Assembly: GCA_022648295.1 (NCBI GenBank)
Contig: JALCME010000014.1
Coordinates: 1 to 64,000, forward strand
DNA: 64,000 nucleotides
DNA from: Bacteroides sp.
GTDB lineage: Bacteria > Bacteroidota > Bacteroidia > Bacteroidales > Bacteroidaceae
Reading direction: 5' to 3'
Below the pieces are notes generated by a model. The model made no database searches and was not told the origin of the DNA. It worked only from the letters and a program-made list of their open reading frames with translations. Below are positions 1 through 9,475 of the stretch, one piece after another (position 1 is the first letter of the stretch; every line of letters starts with the position of its first letter). The position numbers were made by a program, and so were the translations under genes.

Positions 1-164
1 CTCTAACTTATACAAGAACCATAACTTTTCTAAATCCTGATTGCTATACATAATCTGTTTTTTTTAAGACTATGCAAAGCTCTACTAATTTTTGCATGAA
101 TCAAACACGTGAGTATTGGACGCTTACTTATTATAATAAAAAATATATAAATATAAAAGGCTCA

Positions 165-1070
165 TCATTCCGATTTTTTCTTTACATACACAATTTTTGG
201 ATTGAAGAAGAAAGATTTTATCAGAGAACTTATAATTATATTTATCTTATAAAAAGAGAGGTGCAATAAAAGTTTAAATAAAAGTTTAGTACAACTAAGA
301 TAAAAGAGAAGCCTCTCATCTAATTCTCCATAGCCTTTCCGGTATAAATAAAAGCGGTTTCTGTAAAAGTAAGAAAACATCTTTATTCTCTTTCTATTCT
401 TTAACTGATAAAAAGACAAGCTCCCTCCTCCTATTCGCAAATGCTTTACAATACTTTTCCCAACTAAATAACAGGGGTACAATTTGGAGATTCGTAATGT
501 AAATTCCGTATCATCTCCCCAGATAAAAAATTCTTTAAATGGTAGACCTACTTTCAACACTATAGAGCAAGGAAATAATACAGAAACAAATGTAGCAGAT
601 GAGACCCTTACAATGCCGTCTTCTAATTTCTCACACCAAAAGGGGTACCCTGTTGCTTTTTGTTTAGTATTAATTTGAGGTAAATTCACAGGATCTCCAT
701 CTAAGTTAACAACTTTACTACAAACAAAACCTATCTTATCTTCTTCTTCTAAAGAAAATAATTCAGAAGTTAACATCTCTAAGGAATCTTTTGAAGGAAG
801 CACATCGTCATCCATAATCCAAACATAATCATAATCATTCTCAACAGCATATTTAATACCTACAAAAAAACCACCAGCTCCTCCTAAATTAGATTGATTA
901 ATAGCTATTATATCCTGTAGTGATTCTAGATATTCTAATGTACCATCAGTAGAACCATTATTGACAACCACAACATCGCTCTTGTAGCTCTGTTTTTGTA
1001 CAGCACAAATCGTCCCTTTCAATAATTCAAGACGATTATATGTAACAATGATCGTACATACTCTATTCAT
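165..1070 (-). CDS. GT2 glycosyltransferase, galactofuranosyltransferase-like
   Basis: A 301-residue family 2 glycosyltransferase predicted to add one sugar to the capsular repeat unit on the cytoplasmic side of the membrane. The N-terminus has the GT-A nucleotide-sugar fold start (TIIVTYNRLELL), then a segment NQSNLGGAGGFFVGI and the metal-binding DDD in WIMDDDVLPS. The NxGGxGGF signature is seen in galactofuranosyl- and rhamnosyltransferases of the GlfT type. A UDP-galactopyranose mutase gene lies two genes upstream in the same operon, so UDP-galactofuranose is a plausible donor; this is inference. It is the last gene of the operon visible here. The gene is very AT-rich, like the other glycan-assembly genes of this locus. 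Confidence 0.85.
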   Translation of the reverse strand: MNRVCTIIVTYNRLELLKGTICAVQKQSYKSDVVVVNNGSTDGTLEYLESLQDIIAINQSNLGGAGGFFVGIKYAVENDYDYVWIMDDDVLPSKDSLEMLTSELFSLEEEDKIGFVCSKVVNLDGDPVNLPQINTKQKATGYPFWCEKLEDGIVRVSSATFVSVLFPCSIVLKVGLPFKEFFIWGDDTEFTLRISKLYPCYLVGKSIVKHLRIGGGSLSFYQLKNRKRIKMFSYFYRNRFYLYRKGYGELDERLLFYLSCTKLLFKLLLHLSFYKINIIISSLIKSFFFNPKIVYVKKKSE

Positions 1071-1217
1071 AAGGTTTCAAAAAAATAAGATTATCTGATT
1101 GTTTAATTATTTATATTCAAGCATATATCTGAACATGATCTATACACATTATATGATCCATAGGATTTTATTACTAGTAATCTATTAAACATATTTGCCA
1201 ATCACCATACATTCCCA

Positions 1218-2126
1218 TTACTTCTCCATATATTGCAATATGGAACAATTCTTATATAGTTTCCTAAAACATAAAAAAGGAAATGCTAATATAAACGAAG
1301 AGTAATAATCCAATAAAATAAACATTCGTTCATTTTTCTTAAGCCCAGCTCTCTTTGAACGTTTTTTAGCTTCTGAAGCGACTAAAAGTTTATACATGCT
1401 CTTTCCAAACAAGCTTAGATCATTATAAAGATAAATATGCTTTTTATGTACATAATCAACAGCTAAAAGCCATTCATAATATTTGTTAGTCAATCGAGAT
1501 TTGCTCTTTTCATCACACGAATAAAGTACTAAACACTGATTGATAAAAGCAAAATTAGTCTTTTGAGCGATTCTGATTAAGAGTTCATATTCCTGCCAGA
1601 ACCTCATTTTCTCATCAAATAAGCCAACTTCTTTAAGTACAGAACGCTTTACAAATATAGTAGATGTTAAACATGGAATAGTATACATTATTTTTCGAGA
1701 TATATTACCTCTATTGCCTTTATCTGGAAAAACATCTATCTCATATTCTTGATCATCTGTGATATAAATATTCTTTCTACCACAATATACAAGTCCTACA
1801 TCTGGAGTTTGAGTAATAGCATTGCATTGAAGTCCTATTTTTTCAGGAAGCCAAACATCATCATCATCAAGAAAAGCTAAATATTCTCCAGAAGAATATT
1901 TAATGCCTAAATTTCTTGCATAATTCCCCCCTCTAGAATTCTTTTTATCAATTCTAATATATTTGACCTTATTGCCATATGACATTACAACTTTTTCTGT
2001 ATTATCAATAGAAGCATCGTCAACTACAATACATTCTATATCTTTATAAGATTGTTGTAATACACTCTCTATAGCCTTTTTTAATAATAAAGCCCTATCC
2101 TTTGTTATGATAATCGCAGAAACCAT
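1218..2126 (-). CDS. GT2 family glycosyltransferase
   Basis: About 302 residues. The N-terminus VSAIIITKDRALLLKKAI and the DDDD motif in LAFLDDDDVWLPEK are those of the GT2 GT-A fold (nucleotide-sugar and Mn/Mg binding). It probably transfers a sugar to the lipid-linked capsule repeat unit; donor and acceptor cannot be read from the sequence. The ATG at 2124-2126 is preferred over the GTG directly before it. It starts 11 bp after the glf stop, in the same operon. The C-terminal part ends with hydrophobic/basic segments that may contact the membrane. Confidence 0.88.
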   Translation of the reverse strand: MVSAIIITKDRALLLKKAIESVLQQSYKDIECIVVDDASIDNTEKVVMSYGNKVKYIRIDKKNSRGGNYARNLGIKYSSGEYLAFLDDDDVWLPEKIGLQCNAITQTPDVGLVYCGRKNIYITDDQEYEIDVFPDKGNRGNISRKIMYTIPCLTSTIFVKRSVLKEVGLFDEKMRFWQEYELLIRIAQKTNFAFINQCLVLYSCDEKSKSRLTNKYYEWLLAVDYVHKKHIYLYNDLSLFGKSMYKLLVASEAKKRSKRAGLKKNERMFILLDYYSSFILAFPFLCFRKLYKNCSILQYMEK

Positions 2127-2137
2127 CACGCATCTTA

Positions 2138-3229
2138 CTAATAAAATTTATTTAATATCTGTTCTATAATTTGGTGCATATCATAATACTTATATTCAGC
2201 TAATCTCCCTCCAAAGATATACTTTATATCATTATTTGCTAATTCCTTATATTTTTGATATAAAATGTTATTCTTTTGATCATTTATAGGATAATATGCT
2301 TCACTACCCGTTTGCCATTCAGCGGAATACTCTTTCGAAATTACAGTTTTAGATTGTGTACCGAACTCAAAATGTTTATGCTCAATAATCCTTGTAAAAG
2401 GAGTATTGATATCAGTAAAATTTACAACTGCATTACCTTGATAGTTATCACAGTCAAGGATTTCTTCTTCAAAATATAATGTACGGTATTCTAATTTCCC
2501 AAAACAATATCCATAGAACTCATCAATCATTCCGGTAAATAATATTTTATCAGCTATATTCTCCCAATACGAACGATTTTTGAAGAAATCTACATTAATT
2601 TTCGTTTCAATACCTAAGAGCAAACCATCTATCAATTTATTATATCCACCAATTGGTATACCTTGATATTTATCGTTAAAATAATTATTATTGAACGTGA
2701 AACGTACCGGTATCCGTTTTATTATAAACGCAGGAATCTCTGTTGCCTGTCTTCCCCACTGTTTTTCTGTATAGCCTTTAATTAAAATTTCATAAATATC
2801 TTTTCCCACCAAATTAATAGCTTGTTCTTCCAAATTTTTTGGAGAAATTACTCCATATAATTGTTTTTGTTCTTCTATTTTCTTTCTAGCTTCTTCAGGT
2901 GTTTTGCTTCCCCATAATTCATAGAAAGTATTCATATTAAAAGGAAGGTTGTATAATTTTCCTTTATAATTAGCAATAGGAGAGTTAGTATATCTATTAA
3001 ATTCTACTATAGAATTGACAAAGTTCCAAACATCTTTATTAGAGGTATGAAAAATATGTGCACCATATTTATGCACATTTATTCCTTCAATGTTTTCACA
3101 ATATATATTCCCCCCCAAATGAGGACGACGATCAATTACCAAACAACGTTTTCCTTGCTGGTGAGCCTTGTATGCAAAGGAAGCACCATATAACCCAGCG
3201 CCCACTATTAAATAATCATATTGTGTCAT
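2138..3229 (-). CDS. glf: UDP-galactopyranose mutase
   Basis: A flavoenzyme that converts UDP-galactopyranose to UDP-galactofuranose, the donor for galactofuranose-containing capsule. Residues 5-35 form the FAD-binding Rossmann start (YLIVGAGLYGASFAYKA, then RRPHLGGN), followed by the family-typical HKYGAHIFHTSNKDVW and, further on, WGRQATEIPA. From the ATG at 3227-3229 the protein is 363 residues, normal for Glf; the frame stays open upstream into the IS66 element, but that 53-residue extension has no family counterpart and is IS sequence. The start codon lies only 24 bp inside the end of the IS66 copy, so its native upstream region has been replaced and it must be read through, or from, the element. 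Confidence 0.95.
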   Translation of the reverse strand: MTQYDYLIVGAGLYGASFAYKAHQQGKRCLVIDRRPHLGGNIYCENIEGINVHKYGAHIFHTSNKDVWNFVNSIVEFNRYTNSPIANYKGKLYNLPFNMNTFYELWGSKTPEEARKKIEEQKQLYGVISPKNLEEQAINLVGKDIYEILIKGYTEKQWGRQATEIPAFIIKRIPVRFTFNNNYFNDKYQGIPIGGYNKLIDGLLLGIETKINVDFFKNRSYWENIADKILFTGMIDEFYGYCFGKLEYRTLYFEEEILDCDNYQGNAVVNFTDINTPFTRIIEHKHFEFGTQSKTVISKEYSAEWQTGSEAYYPINDQKNNILYQKYKELANNDIKYIFGGRLAEYKYYDMHQIIEQILNKFY

Positions 3230-3344
3230 TAATCTTTTAGTTTCAATAAAGAGTAAGCATCCCAAAAAGGCGTATATGTGCATCAAGCTGCTTTTAGGTA
3301 GCTTTTTGCCTTTATTAACCCCAAGTAGGACTGATTTTTTAATA

Positions 3345-4607
3345 CTAATTTTTATTTGATTCCGATTGTGCCGGTAAAAAATTGGCATAATCGTTACGGC
3401 CTGTTAAAATCTCACGGAACAACTTTTTAAAGTATTCCAATGAAGAGATACCATTCATCTTGCAGGTTTCGATAAAGGTATGATAGATGGCGAATATTTT
3501 TGTACTCATTCTGTTCATGACGTCCGCCGTCGGACTTCCCATCCTTCGCTCCCTTATTTCTTCAAAAGACAAACGCTCTCTTTTATATTCTTCTTCAAAT
3601 GCATAAAGTTGTCCGATCCATTCAAGGAAACATCTCCCCCTTTCATCCCGACCCTGTTCAAAGGCATATTTGAACTTGGCCCGTGCATGCGCCAGACAAC
3701 ACAAATGTTCAACATCTATCAATTCATTATCCAGATACATATAAACATTATAACCATCCGACTGTAAAGCTGCAAGCTCGGCATCTCCAAGAAATTTGGT
3801 CAACACTTTCCGACCACAGCTTCCGTCATCATAGAAAAATATGACGATTTTTGAATGCTTGTTTACCAGACACCACAGGTATTTCTTACGATAGCCGAAC
3901 TCCATTTTAACCCTGCACCAGGTTTCGTCACAATTTACCACAGCACCTTTTTCCAAAGCTGTTTCTTTTAAGACCGGCAATAAGCCTTTCAGGTATTCCG
4001 CACCTTTTTCAAGCCAGTTGGTCAGCGTCATGCGGCTGATATGCATTCTTTCATTCAGCAGGCGGACAATTTCACGATACAAGGGCGTCTCCATCTGATA
4101 CTTGTTAAAAGCCAAATTCCAACCTTTACGACTAAAGGTTACTGTAGTAGGGCATGAGCTGTTCATTTGATCTATTGCCGTTTCTGGAGTTTCAGATTGA
4201 AGTGTATCCGATGTTATATCTGAGTTCAGAGAACCACCCGTTCCATCAAATTCATCCCTGTCTTTTTCCCGTCCGTTATCGGCTTGTTTCTTGGGGCTTA
4301 TACCCTTCTGACTCCTTGAACCGAAAAGATTCTTTTTGGCTACCGCACCCTCAGCCATACTCTTCTCAAGCTTTAAATGAAGTCTCTGGTTTTCGGATAA
4401 GGTTTCTTTTAATTGTAATCCTGTCTCCTGCAACTGTTTGCTGAGCGTATTAATAGTAGCCTGCAACCCGTTCTGATTCTTTTCCGACTTGTGTAATTGC
4501 TCAATGATCTGCTCAAGTCTCTCCTGAACCAACTTAATCTGTTCATCCTTGGATTCTACTTGTTCCACCAGGAATTTTGTGAAAGAAGACTTTTCATCGC
4601 TACTCAT
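3345..4607 (-). pseudogene. IS66 TnpC transposase, internal deletion
   Basis: 420 residues against roughly 500-550 for the family. Residues 1-95 form a coiled coil with the usual leucine-rich pattern, then a linker KKNLFGSRSQKG. The DDE core starts with VVNCDETWCRVK (first Asp) and LAALQSDGYNVY (second Asp), followed by HLCCLAHARAKFKYAF. The normal DNN-x2-E-R and GRKN/ERKN-SLFFGS block with the third acidic residue is missing: the sequence jumps from SPTADV straight to NRMSTKIFAIYHTFIETC, which is the post-catalytic helix, then the ordinary C-terminus. The zinc-finger region before the core is also short. The reading frame is intact, so a stable but probably inactive protein could be made. 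Confidence 0.8.
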
Positions 4608-4887
4608 ATCCGCGTATGATTAGACATGAATGCTCCTGACTGATCTCCATCCCATTCGAAAGACGAAGGGTAAATGATATTCCCGCCGCAGGTTGATCTG
4701 AGGATATTTCCGGAGGACCTATGATAGAAACCGGAGCGATATGCTTGTGCGTATTCCTGTACCATGTATTAAATTGGGCATAGGGGATGCCGTTCTTGGA
4801 GCAAAACGTTTCAATGGAAATGTTTTTAGGCTCACCTTCGGTCCGATATAAAAAACAAAGTTTTTCAAAATCTTTGTTGCTAAACAT
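4600..4887 (-). CDS. IS66 accessory protein TnpA
   Basis: A 95-residue small first gene of an IS66 element. From the ATG at 4885-4887 it reads MFSNKDFEKLCFLYRTEG, then NISIETFCSKNGIPYAQFNTWYRNT, the helix-turn-helix typical of TnpA accessory proteins, and ends in a short beta-rich tail. It overlaps the tnpC start by 8 bp, which suggests translational coupling; in complete elements tnpB sits between them and none is seen here. The open frame extends to 4944 but that would cover only non-coding IS end sequence. Confidence 0.75.
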   Translation of the reverse strand: MFSNKDFEKLCFLYRTEGEPKNISIETFCSKNGIPYAQFNTWYRNTHKHIAPVSIIGPPEISSDQPAAGISFTLRLSNGMEISQEHSCLIIRGYE

Positions 4888-4989
4888 AAATCGAATGATA
4901 TTAGTTGTGCCAGCAAAGATAAATGTATTAGAGTTGTTACACAATACGTCATTTTTGGACGCTTACATACCTTACATTAGAACTATATA

Positions 4990-6429
4990 CTACTTTCGCT
5001 TTCTTTTGAGATATTTAATAAAATCAAAATCTCCAGAAATCTGTATTAATAATATAGTAATCATAAAAGCAAAGAGCAATTTAACAAAGAGTGACAAGAA
5101 CATATCATTTATAAAAAAAAAAGGACTCAAAAAATAAAAAGCAGCAAAAAGAAATAATCCGATTAAACAAGGTTTTATTAATAACTTCAGAATTTTTATT
5201 ATTGGATAACGCAACGTTCGAAATAATAAATAAAAGCATTGAATGGTATTTGCTATTTGCGCAATCAAATATCCATATGCTACTGCTGTAATATTCCCAA
5301 AAAAAGTTATAGAAATGATAAAACTAATGATCATAAACAACGCACACCAACAACCTGAAATAAATAATTGTTTAGTAGCATCTGCAGATTGATAAATCGC
5401 ACCAGTTGTTGAGGTTAAAATCTGCATAGACACTGTTAAGGACAATATTTGAAAAGGAATAATTGCTCCTTCCCATTGATTTCCAAAAAAAAGTAGAATC
5501 AACTCTTTAGAAGAAAAAAATAGTAACACAGACAAAGGAAATGATATATAAGCCAATAATTGCAAAACTTTTTTATATTTTTCAGCAAGGTCATATAAGT
5601 CATTTTGTAAAGATGAAAAAACAGGCTGCATTACGGGAGTTATAACAAATGTAATATTTTGTAACGGCAATAACATTAAGCGATAAGATTTATCATAATA
5701 TCCCAACGGAGACATACCAATAAAGCGACCGATTAAAAGTTTATCCAAATTTCTTGAGAAATAATTAATTAAATTAAAAAGAAATTGAAACACAGAAAAC
5801 GACATTATCTTTTTAAATGATGCAAAATCAACTTTAAAATAGAAATGCAACTTTTCATAGTAATAATAAATACAAATAATAATAAAAGAAGAAACTATTT
5901 GGGACAATACTAGAGCATAGAGTCCCATCCCATAGTACGCACCTAAGACAGAAAATATTCCAGCTATAATCTGAGCTATTAAAGTGACAAAAGCAGTAAA
6001 TCGAAATCGTTTATTTTTATATTGTATATTCTGCGGAACAATCTTTAAACAATTAAAAAATATAGGCAGACTTAGAAGCTGACAGACATATATTAAAATA
6101 GTATTATGATAATAAAAAGCAATCGGCCATGAACATAAAAAGAAAATAATAGATAATATAAGTCCAAGATAAACTGTAAAAGAAAAAATATGAGCTAAGT
6201 CATATTGAGTTAATTCTTTATTCTGTATTATAGCTGGGCCAATTCCAATATCACTTAATATATTAAAAAAAGCAATGATAACCGTTGCAATAGCAACAAT
6301 TCCAAAATCAGCAGGAGTTAACAAACGAGCAAGTATTGCTGTTACTATTAATTGTACTATAATTCCAGAATACTTTGCAATAGCTATATAAAAGACTCCA
6401 GAAACTAATTCTCGTTTGATGCTACTCAT
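4990..6429 (-). CDS. Wzx-type polysaccharide flippase
   Basis: 479-residue polytopic membrane protein of the MOP/polysaccharide-synthesis export family, expected to flip the undecaprenyl-linked repeat unit across the inner membrane. The start MSSIKRELVSGVFYIAIAKY and LLTPADFGIVAIATVI are characteristic, and hydrophobic segments (about 12-14) follow to the C-terminus; NLDKLLIGRFIGMSPLGYYDK is the usual mid-protein motif of WzxC/O-antigen flippases. It overlaps the preceding glycosyltransferase by one base. No polymerase (Wzy) is seen in the window, so it should lie further left. Confidence 0.9.
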   Translation of the reverse strand: MSSIKRELVSGVFYIAIAKYSGIIVQLIVTAILARLLTPADFGIVAIATVIIAFFNILSDIGIGPAIIQNKELTQYDLAHIFSFTVYLGLILSIIFFLCSWPIAFYYHNTILIYVCQLLSLPIFFNCLKIVPQNIQYKNKRFRFTAFVTLIAQIIAGIFSVLGAYYGMGLYALVLSQIVSSFIIICIYYYYEKLHFYFKVDFASFKKIMSFSVFQFLFNLINYFSRNLDKLLIGRFIGMSPLGYYDKSYRLMLLPLQNITFVITPVMQPVFSSLQNDLYDLAEKYKKVLQLLAYISFPLSVLLFFSSKELILLFFGNQWEGAIIPFQILSLTVSMQILTSTTGAIYQSADATKQLFISGCWCALFMIISFIISITFFGNITAVAYGYLIAQIANTIQCFYLLFRTLRYPIIKILKLLIKPCLIGLFLFAAFYFLSPFFFINDMFLSLFVKLLFAFMITILLIQISGDFDFIKYLKRKRK

Positions 6430-7571
6430 TATGATAAATTTTTCAATAGAGCTGAATACAAAGCAATAGAGCTTTCTATCGAAAAGTTTGATTTATAAAT
6501 GTCGTATGCCTCTTCTATATGATATTGTATCTCTGAATTCGACAAATTCATTATATTCAAAATCATTTTTTTCATAGCATATACAGAATTATCAGAATAA
6601 AAGATAGAGGTATTGGTTTCAGGAAAGAATTCCTGAAAAGCTGCTGAATTTTGAGTTAAAACAGGTATTTTCATAGAGACAGCCTCAATACATTTATTCA
6701 GAATTACATTTTTAGCTTTTTCAGAATCTCCAAATGCTCCCATAGCTAAATCACATTTTTCTACTATAAAAGGCTCTAAACGACCATTAAGAAAAGTGTA
6801 ATCATTGCTAATAGTTATATAATCACCAACATGCTTATATTCTCTTACCATTTCTACATATTCTTTTGCTTTTTCCTTTGAATTCCCCATTATAAATAAA
6901 TGGATATTGTGTCCTTCATTTATTAATTCTTTCACGGCAGAAATAATTTTAGGCAAACCATGCAAAGGAATATACGATCCCCACCAGACTATATTAAAAG
7001 TATTTGCATTTTTCGTATAATAAGGGAGAAGAGATTTTGAGCGCTCACGAATGGAAAGTGGAATTATGACATAATTCAATTCCGACAATTTATATCCTAC
7101 AATAGAAGAATATCTCCCAGCTTCAGTCTTATTTAAAAAAATAGTACGATAGCATGTTTGTAGTTTACGATCCCATTTTAAAAGTCTATTTGCTATAGAG
7201 CTATTTATACTCACCTTTTTTCTATCAAGAACCATCGTATCATAAGTAGAAATATAAAACTCACATATTATTTTTTTCTTCAGAAAACGGGCAAAAATGA
7301 ACTCTATTTTAAAGAATCGATTAGCAGCAATAATCATTGGAGGAGTATAGATATAATCAGCTCTACATATCTGAAACAAGGCATATAAGAGCTCAAGACC
7401 ATAGATGAATAGTTTAAAAAAACGAATGAAATATGTTCCTCTATTTAAACGGGTAAAAGTGAAATAAGATATTGACAAGTTCCATTCTTTATATGAATCC
7501 ATTACTGCTTTTACAAAAGTCTGAGTTCTATATAAATCAAGAGGACGTCCTATTATATAAATATTATTCAT
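6429..7571 (-). CDS. GT-B fold glycosyltransferase
   Basis: 380 residues. The C-terminal half has the GT4-like pattern NTFNIVWWGSYIPLHGLPKII, HLFIMGNSKEKA and KCIEAVSMKIPVLTQNS, where a sugar nucleotide normally binds; the N-terminal half is divergent and contains a hydrophobic stretch near residues 55-70 that could rest on the membrane. Likely adds one sugar to the capsule repeat unit; the donor is unknown, though directly following the CDP-dideoxyhexose genes makes it the best candidate dideoxyhexosyltransferase (inference from order only). Its start overlaps the end of the epimerase gene by 8 bp. Confidence 0.75.
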   Translation of the reverse strand: MNNIYIIGRPLDLYRTQTFVKAVMDSYKEWNLSISYFTFTRLNRGTYFIRFFKLFIYGLELLYALFQICRADYIYTPPMIIAANRFFKIEFIFARFLKKKIICEFYISTYDTMVLDRKKVSINSSIANRLLKWDRKLQTCYRTIFLNKTEAGRYSSIVGYKLSELNYVIIPLSIRERSKSLLPYYTKNANTFNIVWWGSYIPLHGLPKIISAVKELINEGHNIHLFIMGNSKEKAKEYVEMVREYKHVGDYITISNDYTFLNGRLEPFIVEKCDLAMGAFGDSEKAKNVILNKCIEAVSMKIPVLTQNSAAFQEFFPETNTSIFYSDNSVYAMKKMILNIMNLSNSEIQYHIEEAYDIYKSNFSIESSIALYSALLKNLS

Positions 7572-8580
7572 GTTCTAGCCAGTTAATCATTAGCCCCAAG
7601 CCTTGTTCTTTAGAAACTTTAGGAGCCCATTTTAGAATATCTGTAGCCTTCCTTATACATGCCATAAAAACCTTTTGATCACTTTCTCTCCATGGTAGTT
7701 GAAAATAATCCATTTTTATATCTAATATTTTCTCCAGCATTCCAAATAGTTCTAATAAAGAAAGACTGTTTTTAAGCCCACCACCAATATTAAAAACCTG
7801 TCCATAGGCAGCTTTCACATCTTTCGCAGTAAAGTATAAGTTAACTACATCATTTGCATGAAGCACATCACGTACTTGCTTCCCTGTACCAGAAATAGTA
7901 AACGGATCTTTAAATATCCCATTTTTTATTTCTAAAGCTTTCTGACAAAACCAACCGATCCAGCCTTGATCATAAGTTGCATGCTGATTACTCCCGTACA
8001 TTGACGAATGACGAAACACTACAGTTTTTAACCCGTATATACGATGAAAATCTAGCAAATATTGATCTGCACATCCTTTCGAACAACCATAAGGTGAATG
8101 AAAATCCAAAGATATAGTTTCTGGAAATCCATCAGGATATTCTTCACATATGTACCGAGTACTATCCTCCTTAAAATGCAAATATTCAAAATCTCCATAA
8201 ACTTTATTCGTCGAAGAATACAATATAATGGAATCTGGAGAATATTTACGCACAGCATCTAATAAGTTAAAAGTACCCAAAGCATTTGTTTCATAATCTA
8301 ATCGGGGATTTGCAATAGAAGTGGTCATCGCAACCTGTCCTGCCAAATGAAAAATATAATCAGGTTTTACATCCTTTACAATTGTTTCAACATCATTATT
8401 ATTACGAATATCGAAAGGATAATATTTAAAATCTCCCTTCGCCTTTAGCCATTCTAAATTTGAAGCACTTCCAACGCGAAATAAATTATCTAAGATGAAA
8501 AGTTCTTCTCCTCTTTTCAAAACTTCAGCAGCAAGATTACTACCAATAAACCCACACCCTCCAGTTATTAAATATCTCAT
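7564..8580 (-). CDS. rfbE: CDP-paratose 2-epimerase-like SDR
   Basis: 338-residue extended short-chain dehydrogenase. NAD-binding GGCGFIGSN at residues 7-15, catalytic Tyr164 and Lys168 in SPYGCSKGC, Ser/Thr at 122-124. The segment LDNLFRVGSASNLEWLKAKG matches the RfbE (tyvelose epimerase) pattern DNL-R-GS--NLEWL, as does GQVAMTTSIANPRLDYE. RfbE converts CDP-paratose to CDP-tyvelose. It directly follows the paratose/abequose-synthase-like gene (4 bp gap) in a complete CDP-3,6-dideoxyhexose set, which supports the call. A UDP-glucose-type epimerase is the alternative, but the DNL-R-GS signature argues against it. Confidence 0.82.
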   Translation of the reverse strand: MRYLITGGCGFIGSNLAAEVLKRGEELFILDNLFRVGSASNLEWLKAKGDFKYYPFDIRNNNDVETIVKDVKPDYIFHLAGQVAMTTSIANPRLDYETNALGTFNLLDAVRKYSPDSIILYSSTNKVYGDFEYLHFKEDSTRYICEEYPDGFPETISLDFHSPYGCSKGCADQYLLDFHRIYGLKTVVFRHSSMYGSNQHATYDQGWIGWFCQKALEIKNGIFKDPFTISGTGKQVRDVLHANDVVNLYFTAKDVKAAYGQVFNIGGGLKNSLSLLELFGMLEKILDIKMDYFQLPWRESDQKVFMACIRKATDILKWAPKVSKEQGLGLMINWLEHE

Positions 8581-8584
8581 ATCA

Positions 8585-9475
8585 TTAAATCTTTAAATAA
8601 TCTAATAGTCTATTTTTCAATTTACTTTCTGCTAAAATTTGATTCAGTTTTTCTATATTACATTTTAAATCCATAACTTCATTTTCTCTATATGGTATAG
8701 CACCATAATTAATTTTAGATGTGGAGCCTAATTCCTTCTTATATAATTCAATAATTTCTTTAAGAGAAATACTATATCCAGAACTCACGTTTATAATTTC
8801 TCCAATGCATTTTGAATAATTTTCCAACAAAGACCTTAACTTTAGTACAAAATCATCTACATATATAAAATCTCTTTTCTGCTCACATGGTGAAACATTC
8901 AGAGGAACATTATTTACTAATTGTTCAATGACATATGGAATAAATTTTGATTTATTCTGTCCGAAACCAAATAAATTACCGGGACGGATAACGGTTGCAG
9001 GAAAGTCATAATTGCGTTCCAGCATTAGGCAAGTATTAGTTGTTAACTGTTTTATAAGAGCATAAGGAGAATTGGGATATTCACGACTTTCTTCTTTAAA
9101 GGGGGAACCAATAGAACCATATTCTTCCGAACTTCCAAATTGAATAAACAATTTTAGTTGAGATTCTCCTTTAAAGCGCTCATATAGGTTTAATAGAATT
9201 TTCAAGTTAGCTGATATCAGCTCATTAAATAATGAAAGATTTCTTTCCGCAGTTACAATTGATGCTAAATTTATAATATATTTTGGAGAAGGAACATCAT
9301 CCTTTATTCTATTCGTGACTAAATCCATTTCAAATGTAAAAACATCAGGATATTGATTAAAATATATTTTATCTATATATTTATCATAAACATAAATATC
9401 ATAATATTCATGAAGGTGCTTTACAAGATTTTTTCCTATAAATCCACTACCACCAATAAGATATAAGGCATCCAT
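8585..9475 (-). CDS. CDP-paratose/abequose synthase-like SDR
   Basis: 296-residue extended SDR with YLIGGSGFIGKNL at the N-terminus and catalytic Tyr138/Lys142 in SPYALIKQ. Length and pattern fit RfbJ (CDP-abequose synthase) and RfbS (CDP-paratose synthase), which reduce C4 of the CDP-3,6-dideoxy-4-ketohexose made by the genes upstream. The following RfbE-like gene uses CDP-paratose, so paratose synthase is the better guess. Start ATG at 9475 shares a base with the stop of rfbG (TAATG), indicating coupled translation. The gene is more AT-rich than rfbF/G/H, like the glycosyltransferases downstream. Confidence 0.75.
   Translation of the reverse strand: MDALYLIGGSGFIGKNLVKHLHEYYDIYVYDKYIDKIYFNQYPDVFTFEMDLVTNRIKDDVPSPKYIINLASIVTAERNLSLFNELISANLKILLNLYERFKGESQLKLFIQFGSSEEYGSIGSPFKEESREYPNSPYALIKQLTTNTCLMLERNYDFPATVIRPGNLFGFGQNKSKFIPYVIEQLVNNVPLNVSPCEQKRDFIYVDDFVLKLRSLLENYSKCIGEIINVSSGYSISLKEIIELYKKELGSTSKINYGAIPYRENEVMDLKCNIEKLNQILAESKLKNRLLDYLKI

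Larger units (their letters stand above)
3253..4966 (-). mobile_element. IS66-family insertion sequence, internally shortened
   Basis: Imperfect terminal inverted repeats bound the element: GTAAGCATCCCAAAAAGGCG at the left end (from 3253) and, on the other strand, GTAAGCGTCCAAAAATGACG at the right end (to 4966); about 17 of 21 positions match and GTAAGC is the usual IS66 tip. Length is about 1.7 kb, whereas complete IS66 copies are about 2.5 kb with tnpA, tnpB and tnpC. Here tnpA is followed directly by tnpC with no recognisable tnpB, and tnpC lacks its third catalytic block. The 8 bp flanking each end (AATAAAGA and ATACCTTA) do not match, so no target duplication remains. Inserted between the flippase and glf genes, in the direction of the operon. 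Confidence 0.88.

Noticed and set aside
72..269. Small plus-strand open frame at the left edge
   Set aside because: Overlaps the 3' end of the GT2 gene, low-complexity AT-rich sequence, no start signals; positions 1-164 otherwise show nothing.
3230..3388. N-terminal extension of glf by 53 residues
   Set aside because: It runs into the IS66 end and tnpC; the Rossmann start MTQYDYLIVGAG marks the real start.
4719..4952. Overlapping frame beside IS66 tnpA
   Set aside because: No resemblance to IS66 proteins; shadow of tnpA in another frame.
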